Source of the DNA: ZC4RG30 sp049841155
GTDB lineage: Bacteria; Pseudomonadota; Gammaproteobacteria; Steroidobacterales; Steroidobacteraceae
Reading direction: 5' to 3'
Length of the DNA stretch: 64,000 nucleotides
NCBI GenBank assembly: GCA_049841155.1
Contig: JASGHI010000003.1
Location: 1,984,001 to 2,048,000 of the forward strand
Shown: positions 43,030 to 51,231 of the stretch, in pieces
How positions within the stretch are numbered: position 1 is the first letter of the stretch
Layout: every line of letters begins with the position of its first letter
Translations under genes and position numbers: made by a program
The notes under the pieces: generated by a model
What the model was told of the DNA's origin: nothing
The model's database searches: none
The model's input: only the letters and a program-made list of their open reading frames with translations

Positions 43030-43889
43030 CAGCCGCTGCGGCGCGCCGTCACCAACAGCGCATGAGCGGGAAAACCTATGCCCTGCGCGGACTCGCGCGC
43101 CTGGAACAATGCCAGCAGTTGCGCCGTGACACGCTCATGCAACGCCGGCGGCAGCTGCCGCAGCGTGGCGCCGATGGACATGCCATTGCCGACGAAATCT
43201 AGCGCGGCGGCGGCGCTGGCACCGGGACCGGCAATCCACTGCGTGCCATGCCAGGAGTGCAAGTCGATGTCGCCGAAACCACCGTCGCGCAGCAATCCGC
43301 TGAAATAGTCCCGATCGCCGAGCGCAAAGGGACCTGGCGCGCGCGGATCCGGCGCGGGCAGATCCACGTGCCGCCGCAGCACGCCCATGAGCTCGGCAAC
43401 CCAGGGATTGTCCGCGGCGGGGGCCCACACGGCAAAATCCGCACGGCCGCCGATACGCACCATCCGGCCCAGGTTCCGGAATGCGGCAGCCGGCTCCGCG
43501 AAGAACATCGATCCGAAGCGGGAGTGCAGCCGGTCGAACGGGGCCTGCGCCGGCTGTACGGTTGCCGCGTCGGCTACAACGAACTGCACATTCTTCACTT
43601 CGGCTGCCGCTGCGCGCCGCCGCGCCTCGGCAATCAGGGCGGCCGAGATGTCGATGCCCGTCACGCCGCCGGCAGGCGCCACCTGCCGCGCAATGGCCCG
43701 CGCCGATGCGCCGCCGCCGCAGCCAATGTCCACCACCCGTTCACCGGCGCAAAAACCGCAGCGGGCCAGCAGCGCCTCGCCGATGGGCGCGATCATGCTC
43801 TCGAACACATCCAGGTACTGCAGCCAGCGCTGCCCGCCATCGCTGCCCCAGTCGTCCATGCGCAAGGCATCTTTCACAGGGCTGTTCAC
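43029..43889 (-). CDS. SAM-dependent class I methyltransferase
   Basis: A 286-residue UbiE/COQ5-like methyltransferase: motif I VVDIGCGGGASARAIA (about 63-78), GVTGIDISAALIAEAR, VQFVVADAATVQ and FDRLHSRFGSMFF. The GTG at 43889 overlaps the symporter stop (GTGA), indicating coupling; an ATG at 43859 would remove 10 residues. The substrate is unknown. Its place behind a Na+ symporter and the hutF-hutC genes raises the possibility of a role with histidine derivatives, which is inference only. Confidence 0.85.
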   Translation of the reverse strand: MNSPVKDALRMDDWGSDGGQRWLQYLDVFESMIAPIGEALLARCGFCAGERVVDIGCGGGASARAIARQVAPAGGVTGIDISAALIAEARRRAAAAEVKNVQFVVADAATVQPAQAPFDRLHSRFGSMFFAEPAAAFRNLGRMVRIGGRADFAVWAPAADNPWVAELMGVLRRHVDLPAPDPRAPGPFALGDRDYFSGLLRDGGFGDIDLHSWHGTQWIAGPGASAAAALDFVGNGMSIGATLRQLPPALHERVTAQLLALFQARESAQGIGFPAHALLVTARRSG

Positions 43890-45370
43890 GGCTGCGCGCC
43901 CTCGGCAGTCGGCACGCGCAGGGCCGCTGCGGCACTTCCGGGACGGGCGCGCTCCGCCCATTGCTGCATCACGGCGGCGGGCGTGGGCTCGTCCAATAAG
44001 CTGAACAGCACAAAGGCGGCAAAGCTGCCTGCGAGGCCGACATAGACCGGCAGGTACGCATCCACACTGGTGAACAGCATCGTGCCCATGGTCGCCACGA
44101 TGCCTGCGACGATGCTGGCTATGGCGCCCCTGCCGGTGGCGCGCTTCCACAGCATGCCACCCAGCACCGGCACCATCAGGCCACCGACCAGGAAATCCGA
44201 GGCCAGCGTCAGCGCGGTGATCACGTCCTGCACGGCGCAGGCGATGCCGACCACGACCACGCCGAAGAACACGATCAGCAGGCGGCTGTCGCGGATCTCG
44301 TCATGCGGATCGTGACGGGCCGGTGCAGCGGCCGCGCCCCGCCGGCGCTTCCAGCCGTCCAGGACATCCTGCTTGGCCACCGTCGCGGTCGCGATGAGCG
44401 CACCGCTGGAGGTGCCCATGATGGCGGCCAGCGCGCCGGCCACCACCAGGCCCGCGAGTCCCGCCGGCAGCACGTTGTTCACCACCTGGGTGTAGACCTC
44501 GTCGCGAGTGGCAAGACCCGGCATCAGCACTGCCGCCGACATGCCGATGAGGGCGCCGGCAATGCCATAGAGAAAGCAGTACAGCGATGCGCCCACCCCG
44601 GCCCAGCGGGCCACGCGGTCGCTGCGCGCGGTGAATATGCGCTGCCACAGATCCTGTCCGACGATCATGGTGGGCACGTACAGCAGCAGGTAGGTGAAGA
44701 TCCTAGGGCCACCCATCGCGGTCCAGTCGAAGGCCGACTCGGGCAGCTTTGCCGACAGGCCCTCGAAGCCGCCTGCCTTTATCAGCGCCACCGGCAGCAG
44801 CACGAAGAAGATGCTCAGCGTCTTGATGAGGAACTGGGCCACATCGGTCAGCGTGATCGACCACATGCCGCCCAGCACCGAATAGAGCACCACCACGCCG
44901 CTGCCCAGCAGGATGGCCGGCACCTTGCCGATGTCGAACAGCACCGAGAAGATGGCTCCGTAAGCGGTGGTGGAAGTCACCGAAATGAACAGCGTGTAGC
45001 CCAGCATCACGGCGCCGGAGACCACGGTGCCGATATTGCCGTAGCGCATCTGCAGCATCTGCGCGACGGTGTAGACCTTCAGGCGGTTGATCAGCGGCGC
45101 AAGGAACATGCTGACCAGGAACACGCCGATGGCCAGCGAGAACACCAGCCACACGCCGCTGAGGCCCAGCTGGTAGCCGAGGCCGATGCCGCCCAGCGTG
45201 GCGCCACCGCCCATGACCAGCGCCGCCATCGTGCCCGCATAGAAGAAGGGACCCAGGCGACGGCCGGCAACGAGGAAGTCCGATTTGGTGCGCGCGCGGG
45301 CGCGCGCAAGGAAGCCGATGCCCACCATGCCCGCCATGTATACGGCGATGACGATCAGATTCAGGGTCAC
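43886..45370 (-). CDS. Sodium:solute symporter (SSS family)
   Basis: A 494-residue membrane protein with about 13 spans. SDFLVAGRRLGPFFYAGTMAAL, WSITLTDVAQFLIKT, GQDLWQRIFTARSD and the Na+-site region AAIMGTSSGALIATATVAKQD are SSS signatures. A charged cytoplasmic insert (RRGAAAAPARHDPHDEIRD, about 345-365) precedes the last spans. The location between hutC and a methyltransferase, in the hut gene cluster, suggests uptake of histidine, urocanate or a derivative. Confidence 0.9.
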   Translation of the reverse strand: MTLNLIVIAVYMAGMVGIGFLARARARTKSDFLVAGRRLGPFFYAGTMAALVMGGGATLGGIGLGYQLGLSGVWLVFSLAIGVFLVSMFLAPLINRLKVYTVAQMLQMRYGNIGTVVSGAVMLGYTLFISVTSTTAYGAIFSVLFDIGKVPAILLGSGVVVLYSVLGGMWSITLTDVAQFLIKTLSIFFVLLPVALIKAGGFEGLSAKLPESAFDWTAMGGPRIFTYLLLYVPTMIVGQDLWQRIFTARSDRVARWAGVGASLYCFLYGIAGALIGMSAAVLMPGLATRDEVYTQVVNNVLPAGLAGLVVAGALAAIMGTSSGALIATATVAKQDVLDGWKRRRGAAAAPARHDPHDEIRDSRLLIVFFGVVVVGIACAVQDVITALTLASDFLVGGLMVPVLGGMLWKRATGRGAIASIVAGIVATMGTMLFTSVDAYLPVYVGLAGSFAAFVLFSLLDEPTPAAVMQQWAERARPGSAAAALRVPTAEGAQP

Positions 45371-45406
45371 GGCCTCACCTGCACTGGGAACTGCGCCTTG
45401 CCGATA

Positions 45407-46159
45407 CTACCCTTTGGCCTTCGGCGACGCGCGGGGCGCCGGCACGGCGGCAAGGGGCGCAAAGCTTGCCACCAGCTGGTGCAGATCGCCGGGATAGGTC
45501 AGGCGCACGAAAGTGATGGTCGGCTCTATGCCACGCGTGGTGCGCTCGACGATCAGGCAGGGCGCGCCGGACTTTATCTTCAGCGCCGCCGCCACCCGCG
45601 GCGATGCGGCGGCCGCGCGGATGTGGTGCTCGGCCAGCGTCCACGGCACCCGGCGCAGCAGCCAGGCCCCCGGGGCCAGCTCCTCGAAAGGCTCGTCGGC
45701 GGCTTCGGGCACCGCCAGCAGGTTGATCGCACGCTGCTCCAGGCAGAAGGGCCGCCTGCCGGCCATGTGCAGGCAGTGGACCTCGAGCACGGACAGTGTG
45801 CCGCTGCCGAAGAGCTCGTATTCGGCGCGCAGGCTGCGCCGTCTGCGGCGCCGCAGGATTTCGTGGCGGTAGGGCAGACCCAGCGCGGCCACCTCGGCCT
45901 TGATGTCCGGAATATCCAGCACCGCCGATTGCGAGTGCGGACGTCTCACGAAACTGCCCGCCTTGCGCCGCCGCTCGATCAGCCCCGCCTGCGCCAGGCG
46001 CGTCAGCACCTTGCTGACCGTCATGCGCGAGCACTGGTATTGCTTCATCAGCTCGTGCTCGAAGGGAATGCGGCGCCCCGCGGGCCATTGTCCGGAGAGT
46101 ATCCGGCCCTGGATGTCGGCGAGGATGCGCTGGTGCAGCGACGTGGCCGGCCGTTTCAC
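45407..46159 (-). CDS. hutC: Histidine utilization repressor HutC
   Basis: A 250-residue GntR/HutC regulator. The N-terminal winged helix has LHQRILADIQGRILSGQWPAG, IPFEHELMKQYQCSRMTVSKVL (recognition region, about 30-55) and GLIERRRKAGSFV; the C-terminal UTRA domain binds the effector (urocanate in known HutC). GTG 46159 overlaps the hutF stop (GTGA) and gives the family start; longer in-frame extensions run into hutF. It should repress from the dyad between hutF and hutI. Confidence 0.94.
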   Translation of the reverse strand: MKRPATSLHQRILADIQGRILSGQWPAGRRIPFEHELMKQYQCSRMTVSKVLTRLAQAGLIERRRKAGSFVRRPHSQSAVLDIPDIKAEVAALGLPYRHEILRRRRRRSLRAEYELFGSGTLSVLEVHCLHMAGRRPFCLEQRAINLLAVPEAADEPFEELAPGAWLLRRVPWTLAEHHIRAAAASPRVAAALKIKSGAPCLIVERTTRGIEPTITFVRLTYPGDLHQLVASFAPLAAVPAPRASPKAKG

Positions 46160-47535
46160 GCGCACAGTTCCTGCAGCGCCTGCAGATACTGCCGCTGGAT
46201 CGCTTCGCGCTGCAGATGCCGCCCGCCCTCGACGAGCTTGCGCCCGGCCACCCACACGCAGTCCACGCTGCCGGCAGGCGCGGCGAATATCCACGAATCC
46301 AGCAAGGCGTCACTGCTGCGGCAGGCCAGGGCAGGCGAACCTGCCGCAAGGCTGACCATGTCGGCCGCCGCACCGGCGGACAGTCCCGGCTCGCCGGCCG
46401 CCAATGCGCGGCTGCCTCCCAGAAGGGCACGCTGGAACAGCGTGCGGCCGGTGGAGAAACCATCCCGCGCCGCCACATTGCGCACACGCCGCGAAAGACG
46501 CTGCGAGTACTCCAGCAGTGCAAGCTCGGCCGCAGCGCCGATCTGCACGTTGGAGTCCGAGCCGATGCCCCAGGCACCGCCCCGCTCCAGCAATGGCGGC
46601 AGTGGAAAGATCCCGTCGCCCAGGTTCGCCTCCGTGACGGGACACAGGCCCACCACCGCGGCGGCAGCGGCCATGCCCGCGATCTCCCCCTCATCCACAT
46701 GCGTGGCATGCACCAGGCACCAGCGCCCGTCCACCGGCGCATGGTCCAGCAGCCAGCGCACCGGGCGCGCGCCACACCAGGCCTCGCAATCGCGCACCTC
46801 GCCCACCTGCTCGGCGATGTGGATATGCACCGGCGTCTGCGCACCGAGGTCGCGCGCGATCTGCAGTACGCCGGCAAGCTCTTCCGGCGTCACGGCGCGC
46901 AGGCTGTGCGGAGCAACGCCGAGCCGCGCGCCGGGCATTGGGGCAAGCAGCGCGCGGCAGCGGCCGATCAGCCGCGCGTAGTCGTCCACGCCGGAAACGA
47001 AACGCCGCTGCTGCTCGCGCGGCGGCTGCGCGCCGAAGGAGGAGTGTGCGTAGAACACCGGCAACAGCGTCAGCGCGATGCCGGCACGCTGTGCGGCCGC
47101 GGCAATGCGGCCGGACATCTCGCCGATATCGGCATAGATGCCGCCGTCCACGTCGCGGTGCAGGTAGTGGAACTCGCCGACGCGGCCGAAGCCGGACTCC
47201 AGCATCTCCATGTAAGCCTGGCCCGCGACGGCCTCCAGCTGCTCCGGCCGCATGCGCGCGGCGAAGCGGTACATGGTGTCCCGCCAGCTCCAGAAGTCAT
47301 CCTGGGTCGCGCCGCGGGTCTCGGCAAGCCCTGCCATGCCGCGCTGGAAGGCATGGCTGTGCAGGTTCGGCATGGCGGGCACGATGGCGGCGTGGCGCTC
47401 GTCGCCAGGCTGCGCCGCGGCATCAGGCTCCAGCGATGCGATCCGCCCGTCGCGCAGCTGCATGCGCACCGAGGACATCCAGCCGGCGCGGGTCAGCACC
47501 TGGGAAGCAAATATGGTGGTCACCGCAGCATTCAT
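46156..47535 (-). CDS. hutF: Formimidoylglutamate deiminase
   Basis: A 459-residue amidohydrolase that converts N-formimino-L-glutamate to N-formyl-L-glutamate plus ammonia. MPNLHSHAFQRGMAGLAE (metal His pair), HIHIAEQVGEVRDC, LVHATHVDEGEI and IGSDSNVQIGAAAELALLEY are in order. Together with HutG this defines the two-step route used by Pseudomonas rather than direct HutG hydrolysis to formamide. First gene of the leftward hut transcript. Confidence 0.95.
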   Translation of the reverse strand: MNAAVTTIFASQVLTRAGWMSSVRMQLRDGRIASLEPDAAAQPGDERHAAIVPAMPNLHSHAFQRGMAGLAETRGATQDDFWSWRDTMYRFAARMRPEQLEAVAGQAYMEMLESGFGRVGEFHYLHRDVDGGIYADIGEMSGRIAAAAQRAGIALTLLPVFYAHSSFGAQPPREQQRRFVSGVDDYARLIGRCRALLAPMPGARLGVAPHSLRAVTPEELAGVLQIARDLGAQTPVHIHIAEQVGEVRDCEAWCGARPVRWLLDHAPVDGRWCLVHATHVDEGEIAGMAAAAAVVGLCPVTEANLGDGIFPLPPLLERGGAWGIGSDSNVQIGAAAELALLEYSQRLSRRVRNVAARDGFSTGRTLFQRALLGGSRALAAGEPGLSAGAAADMVSLAAGSPALACRSSDALLDSWIFAAPAGSVDCVWVAGRKLVEGGRHLQREAIQRQYLQALQELCA

Positions 47536-47556
47536 CCCGTGGCGGGCCGGCCGCCC

Positions 47557-47584
47557 TTGCTTTCGGAGAGTATATGACTATACA
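47557..47584 (+). promoter_or_regulatory. hutI promoter with HutC-type operator dyad
   Basis: The dyad GTATA-TGAC-TATAC (47570-47583) lies between divergent hutF and hutI. On the plus strand TTGCTT (47557-47562) and TATACA (47579-47584) are spaced 16 bases, so the dyad overlaps the -10. On the minus strand TATACT (47574-47569) could serve as the hutF -10. One HutC site could control both directions. Confidence 0.55.
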
Positions 47585-47631
47585 TTTTGTCGGCAGCGAT
47601 TCCGGCCACAGGCAGCGCTCCTCAATTCCCA

Positions 47632-48864
47632 ATGGCCGCAGACCACCAACAGCACAGCCTGCCGCGCGAGCGGATCTGGCGCAATGCGTCCATCGCCACC
47701 CTGGCCGGCCCGGGGCTCGGCATCATGGAGGCCGCATGCGTGGTGGTGCACGGCGAGCGCATCGCCTGGGTGGGGCCGGATGCCCGCGCGCCCGCGCCGC
47801 TGCGCGGGGATGCCGAAGTCATCGACTGCGAAGGCCGCTGGATCACGCCGGGGCTGGTGGACTGCCATACCCACCTGGTGCATGGCGGCAACCGCGCCAA
47901 TGAATTCGAGATGCGCCTGGATGGCGCCACCTACCAGGAGATCGCTGCAGCCGGCGGCGGCATCGTCTCCACGGTGCGTGCCACCCGCGCCGCGGACGAG
48001 CAGGAGCTGCTGAGGCAGGCCCTGAAGCGCCTGGATGCGCTGATCGCCGAAGGCGTCACCACGGTGGAGATCAAGTCCGGCTACGGCCTCGACCTCGCCA
48101 CCGAACGCAGGATGCTGGTGGTGGCGCGCCGGCTGGGTGAACTGCGGCCGGTGACCATCCGCACCACCTTCCTCGGCGCGCATACGCTGCCTGCCGAAGC
48201 AGCCGGCGACGCAGACGCCTACATCGCGCGGGTCACCGGCGAAATGCTGCCGCAGCTCGCGGCTGAAAACCTCGTCGATGCGGTGGACGGCTTCTGCGAA
48301 GGCATCGCCTTTTCCCCGCAGCAGATCGCGCGCGTGTTCACCGCGGCAGCTTCGCTGGGCCTGCCCGTGAAACTGCACGCCGACCAGCTGTCGAATCTGC
48401 ATGGCGCGGCGCTGGCGGCCAGCCACCGTGCGCTGTCGGCCGATCATCTGGAACATGCCGACGAGGCGGGCATTGCCGCGATGGCGCGCGCCGGCACGGT
48501 CGCCGTGCTGTTGCCCGGCGCCTTCTATTTCCTGCGCGAGACGCGGCAGCCGCCAGTGGAACTGCTGCGCCGCCATGGCGTGCCCATTGCAGTGGCCACG
48601 GACTGCAATCCCGGCACCTCGCCGCTGACCTCATTGCTGCTGGCGATGAACATGGCCGCCACGCAGTTCCGCCTGACGGTGGAGGAGTGCCTGGCAGGCG
48701 CCACGCGCGAGGCCGCCCGCGCCCTGGGCATGGCGCAGGACACCGGCACGCTGGAGGCTGGCAAGTACGCCGACCTTGCCATCTGGGACATCGGCAGTCC
48801 GGCCGAGCTGGTTTACCGCATCGGCTTCAACCCCTTGCATTCACGTATCTGGAGAGGCCGATGA
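47632..48864 (+). CDS. hutI: Imidazolonepropionase
   Basis: A 410-residue amidohydrolase that opens imidazolone propionate to N-formimino-L-glutamate. GLVDCHTHLVHGGNRANEFEMR in part, TTVEIKSGYGLD, LHADQLSN, SADHLEHADEAG, ATDCNPGTSPL are HutI signatures with metal-binding histidines and aspartate. ATG 47632 gives the usual length; a TTG 15 codons upstream lies next to the operator and is less likely. Overlaps hutH by 4 bases. Confidence 0.96.
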   Translation: MAADHQQHSLPRERIWRNASIATLAGPGLGIMEAACVVVHGERIAWVGPDARAPAPLRGDAEVIDCEGRWITPGLVDCHTHLVHGGNRANEFEMRLDGATYQEIAAAGGGIVSTVRATRAADEQELLRQALKRLDALIAEGVTTVEIKSGYGLDLATERRMLVVARRLGELRPVTIRTTFLGAHTLPAEAAGDADAYIARVTGEMLPQLAAENLVDAVDGFCEGIAFSPQQIARVFTAAASLGLPVKLHADQLSNLHGAALAASHRALSADHLEHADEAGIAAMARAGTVAVLLPGAFYFLRETRQPPVELLRRHGVPIAVATDCNPGTSPLTSLLLAMNMAATQFRLTVEECLAGATREAARALGMAQDTGTLEAGKYADLAIWDIGSPAELVYRIGFNPLHSRIWRGR

Positions 48865-50396
48865 CTGCGATCGTCCTGGCGCCCGGCACAACGACGCTTG
48901 CCGACTGGCGCAGCATCTACCGGGGAGCCATACCCAGGCTCGATCCCGGCTGCATGACCGCCGTCGCCGCCAGCGCCGCGACCGTGGCGCAGATCGCCGC
49001 CCGGTCCGAGCCGGTCTATGGCATCAACACCGGCTTCGGCAAGCTGGCGAATGTGCGCATCGAAGCCGCGGACCTCGCGACGCTCCAGCGCAACATCGTG
49101 CTGTCGCATGCCGCCGGCACCGGCGCACCGCTGCCGCCGCCCATCGTGCGGCTGATGATGGCGCTGAAGCTCGCGAACCTGGGCCAGGGCGCCTCCGGCG
49201 TGCAGCCGCGCACGCTGTCCTTCATCGAGGCAATGCTTGCCGAAGGCGTGACTCCGGTGGTGCCCTCGCAGGGTTCGGTGGGCGCCTCCGGAGATCTGGC
49301 TCCGCTGTCGCACATGACTGCCGCGATGATAGGCGTCGGTGAAGTCGATACCCCCTCCGGGCGCATGAGCGCAGCCGAAGCTCTGGCGCGGATCGGGCTG
49401 CCGCCGCTGGTACTGGCGCCGAAGGAAGGTCTCGCGCTGCTCAATGGCACGCAGTTCTCGACGGGCGTGGCGCTGGCCGCGCTGTTCGAAGCCGAGGTGC
49501 TGTACCAGGCCGCGCTGATCACCGGAGCACTGAGCACCGACGCGGCGCGCGGCACCGATACGCCCTTCGATCCGCGCATCCACGAACTGCGCCGGCACCG
49601 CGGCCAGATCGAGGCCGCGCGCGCGCTGCGCGAGCTGATGGCAGGCAGCCCGCTGCGCGCCTCGCACCTCACCGACGACACCCGAGTGCAGGATCCTTAC
49701 TGCCTGCGCTGCCAGCCGCAGGTGATGGGCGCCTGTCTCGACGTGCTGCGCGATGCCGCCGATTTCCTCGCCACCGAAGCCAATGGCGTCTCCGACAACC
49801 CGCTGATCTTCTCCGACCGCGGTGAAGCGCTGTCGGGCGGCAATTTCCACGCCGAACCGGTGGCCTTCGCGGCCGACATGATCGCGCTTGCGGTCTGCGA
49901 GATCGGCTCCATCGCTGAGCGGCGCATCGCCATGCTGATCGATCCCGCGCTATCCGGCCTGCCCGCCTTCCTCACGCCGCGTCCGGGGCTGAACTCCGGA
50001 TTCATGATCCCGCAGGTGACGGCAGCGGCGCTGGTCTCGGAGAACAAGCAGCGCGCCTATCCAGCCAGCGTCGATTCCATTCCCACCTCGGCAAACCAGG
50101 AAGACCACGTCTCCATGGCCGCGCATGGCGCGCGGCGCTTGCTGCCCATGGTGGAGAACGCCTCGGCGGTGGTGGCCATCGAACTGCTGATCGCCGCCCA
50201 GGGCTGCGACTTCCGCGCCCCGCTCAGGTCCAGCACACCGCTGGAAGCAGTGCGCGCCGAGCTGCGTGCGCAGGTGCCGATGCTGGAGGATGACCGCTAT
50301 CTGTATCCGGACATGCAGAAAGCCGCGGCCCTGGTGCGCAGCGGCCGGCTCGCCGCCGCCGTGGGCATGCGTCTGCCGGCGCTGGAGCCCGCATGA
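48861..50396 (+). CDS. hutH: Histidine ammonia-lyase
   Basis: A 511-residue lyase producing trans-urocanate from histidine. The MIO-forming triad Ala142-Ser143-Gly144 in GSVGASGDLAPLSHM is at the same position as in the Pseudomonas enzyme. Other active-site parts are YGINTGFGKLA, NGTQFSTGVALA, VQDPYCLRCQPQVMGA, GVSDNPL and NFHAEPVAFAAD. Its start and stop overlap hutI and hutG by 4 bases. Confidence 0.97.
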   Translation: MTAIVLAPGTTTLADWRSIYRGAIPRLDPGCMTAVAASAATVAQIAARSEPVYGINTGFGKLANVRIEAADLATLQRNIVLSHAAGTGAPLPPPIVRLMMALKLANLGQGASGVQPRTLSFIEAMLAEGVTPVVPSQGSVGASGDLAPLSHMTAAMIGVGEVDTPSGRMSAAEALARIGLPPLVLAPKEGLALLNGTQFSTGVALAALFEAEVLYQAALITGALSTDAARGTDTPFDPRIHELRRHRGQIEAARALRELMAGSPLRASHLTDDTRVQDPYCLRCQPQVMGACLDVLRDAADFLATEANGVSDNPLIFSDRGEALSGGNFHAEPVAFAADMIALAVCEIGSIAERRIAMLIDPALSGLPAFLTPRPGLNSGFMIPQVTAAALVSENKQRAYPASVDSIPTSANQEDHVSMAAHGARRLLPMVENASAVVAIELLIAAQGCDFRAPLRSSTPLEAVRAELRAQVPMLEDDRYLYPDMQKAAALVRSGRLAAAVGMRLPALEPA

Positions 50397-51211
50397 GCGA
50401 CTGGCTGTCCATCACGCCCGGCGACGCGCCGCTGCTGCTGTCGATGCCGCACTCGGGGCTCGATCTGGGGGACCTCGCGCCGCGCCTGGTTTCGCCCTGG
50501 CGTGCGCGCAAGGATGCCGACTGGCACCTGCCGCAGCTGTATGCCTTCGGTGAACAGCTGGGTGCAACCATCGTGCGCACCAGCCTCTCACGCACCGTCA
50601 TCGACGTGAACCGCGACCCTTCCGGGCGGTCGCTGTATCCGGGCAGGGCCACCACCGAGCTGTGCCCCACGACCACCTTTGACGGCGAGCCGCTGTACAT
50701 CGAAGGCCAGGCTCCCTCCGCGCAGGAAATCGCGCAGCGCCGCCGGGACTACTTCGACCCCTACCACGCCGCATTGCGCGCGCAGGCCGAGCGGCTGCTG
50801 GCGCGTCACCGCTGCATCGTGATGTACGACTGCCATTCCATCCGCTCATCGATACCGCGCCTGTTCGAGGGGCAGCTGCCGCAGTTCAACATCGGCACCA
50901 ACGACGAGGCGGCCTGCGACCCGCGGCTCAGCGCGGCCATCGTGCAGGCCTGCGCGGAGTCGGATTTCAGCCACGTGCTCAACGGCCGCTTCAAGGGCGG
51001 CTACATCACCCGCAGCTTCGGCAACCCGGCGCGCGGCCTCCATGCCGTGCAGATGGAACTGGCCTGCCGCGGTTACCTGCGCGAACCCTCCGGTTCCGTC
51101 ACCGAAGCCCAGTGGCCGGTGGCCTTCGACGCAGCATTCGCGGCGCCGCTGCAGGCCGTGCTGCAGCGCGTGCTGCAGCGCTGCATCGAATTCGCGACCC
51201 GTTCCTCTTGA
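50393..51211 (+). CDS. hutG: N-formylglutamate deformylase
   Basis: A 272-residue amidohydrolase giving glutamate and formate in the last step. LLLSMPHSGLDLGDL near residues 15-29, RTVIDVNRDPSGRSLYPG, MYDCHSIRSSIPRLFEGQLP in part and RFKGGYITRSFGNPA are family motifs. It overlaps hutH (ATGA) and is followed by hutU after 20 bases. Its presence next to hutF confirms the deiminase route. Confidence 0.94.
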   Translation: MSDWLSITPGDAPLLLSMPHSGLDLGDLAPRLVSPWRARKDADWHLPQLYAFGEQLGATIVRTSLSRTVIDVNRDPSGRSLYPGRATTELCPTTTFDGEPLYIEGQAPSAQEIAQRRRDYFDPYHAALRAQAERLLARHRCIVMYDCHSIRSSIPRLFEGQLPQFNIGTNDEAACDPRLSAAIVQACAESDFSHVLNGRFKGGYITRSFGNPARGLHAVQMELACRGYLREPSGSVTEAQWPVAFDAAFAAPLQAVLQRVLQRCIEFATRSS

Positions 51212-51231
51212 TTCCACACCAGGTGCCTACC

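Noticed and set aside
47587..47631. Longer hutI start at a TTG codon
   Set aside because: The added residues are not family-like, and the TTG lies almost at the expected transcription start beside the operator; ATG 47632 gives the standard length.
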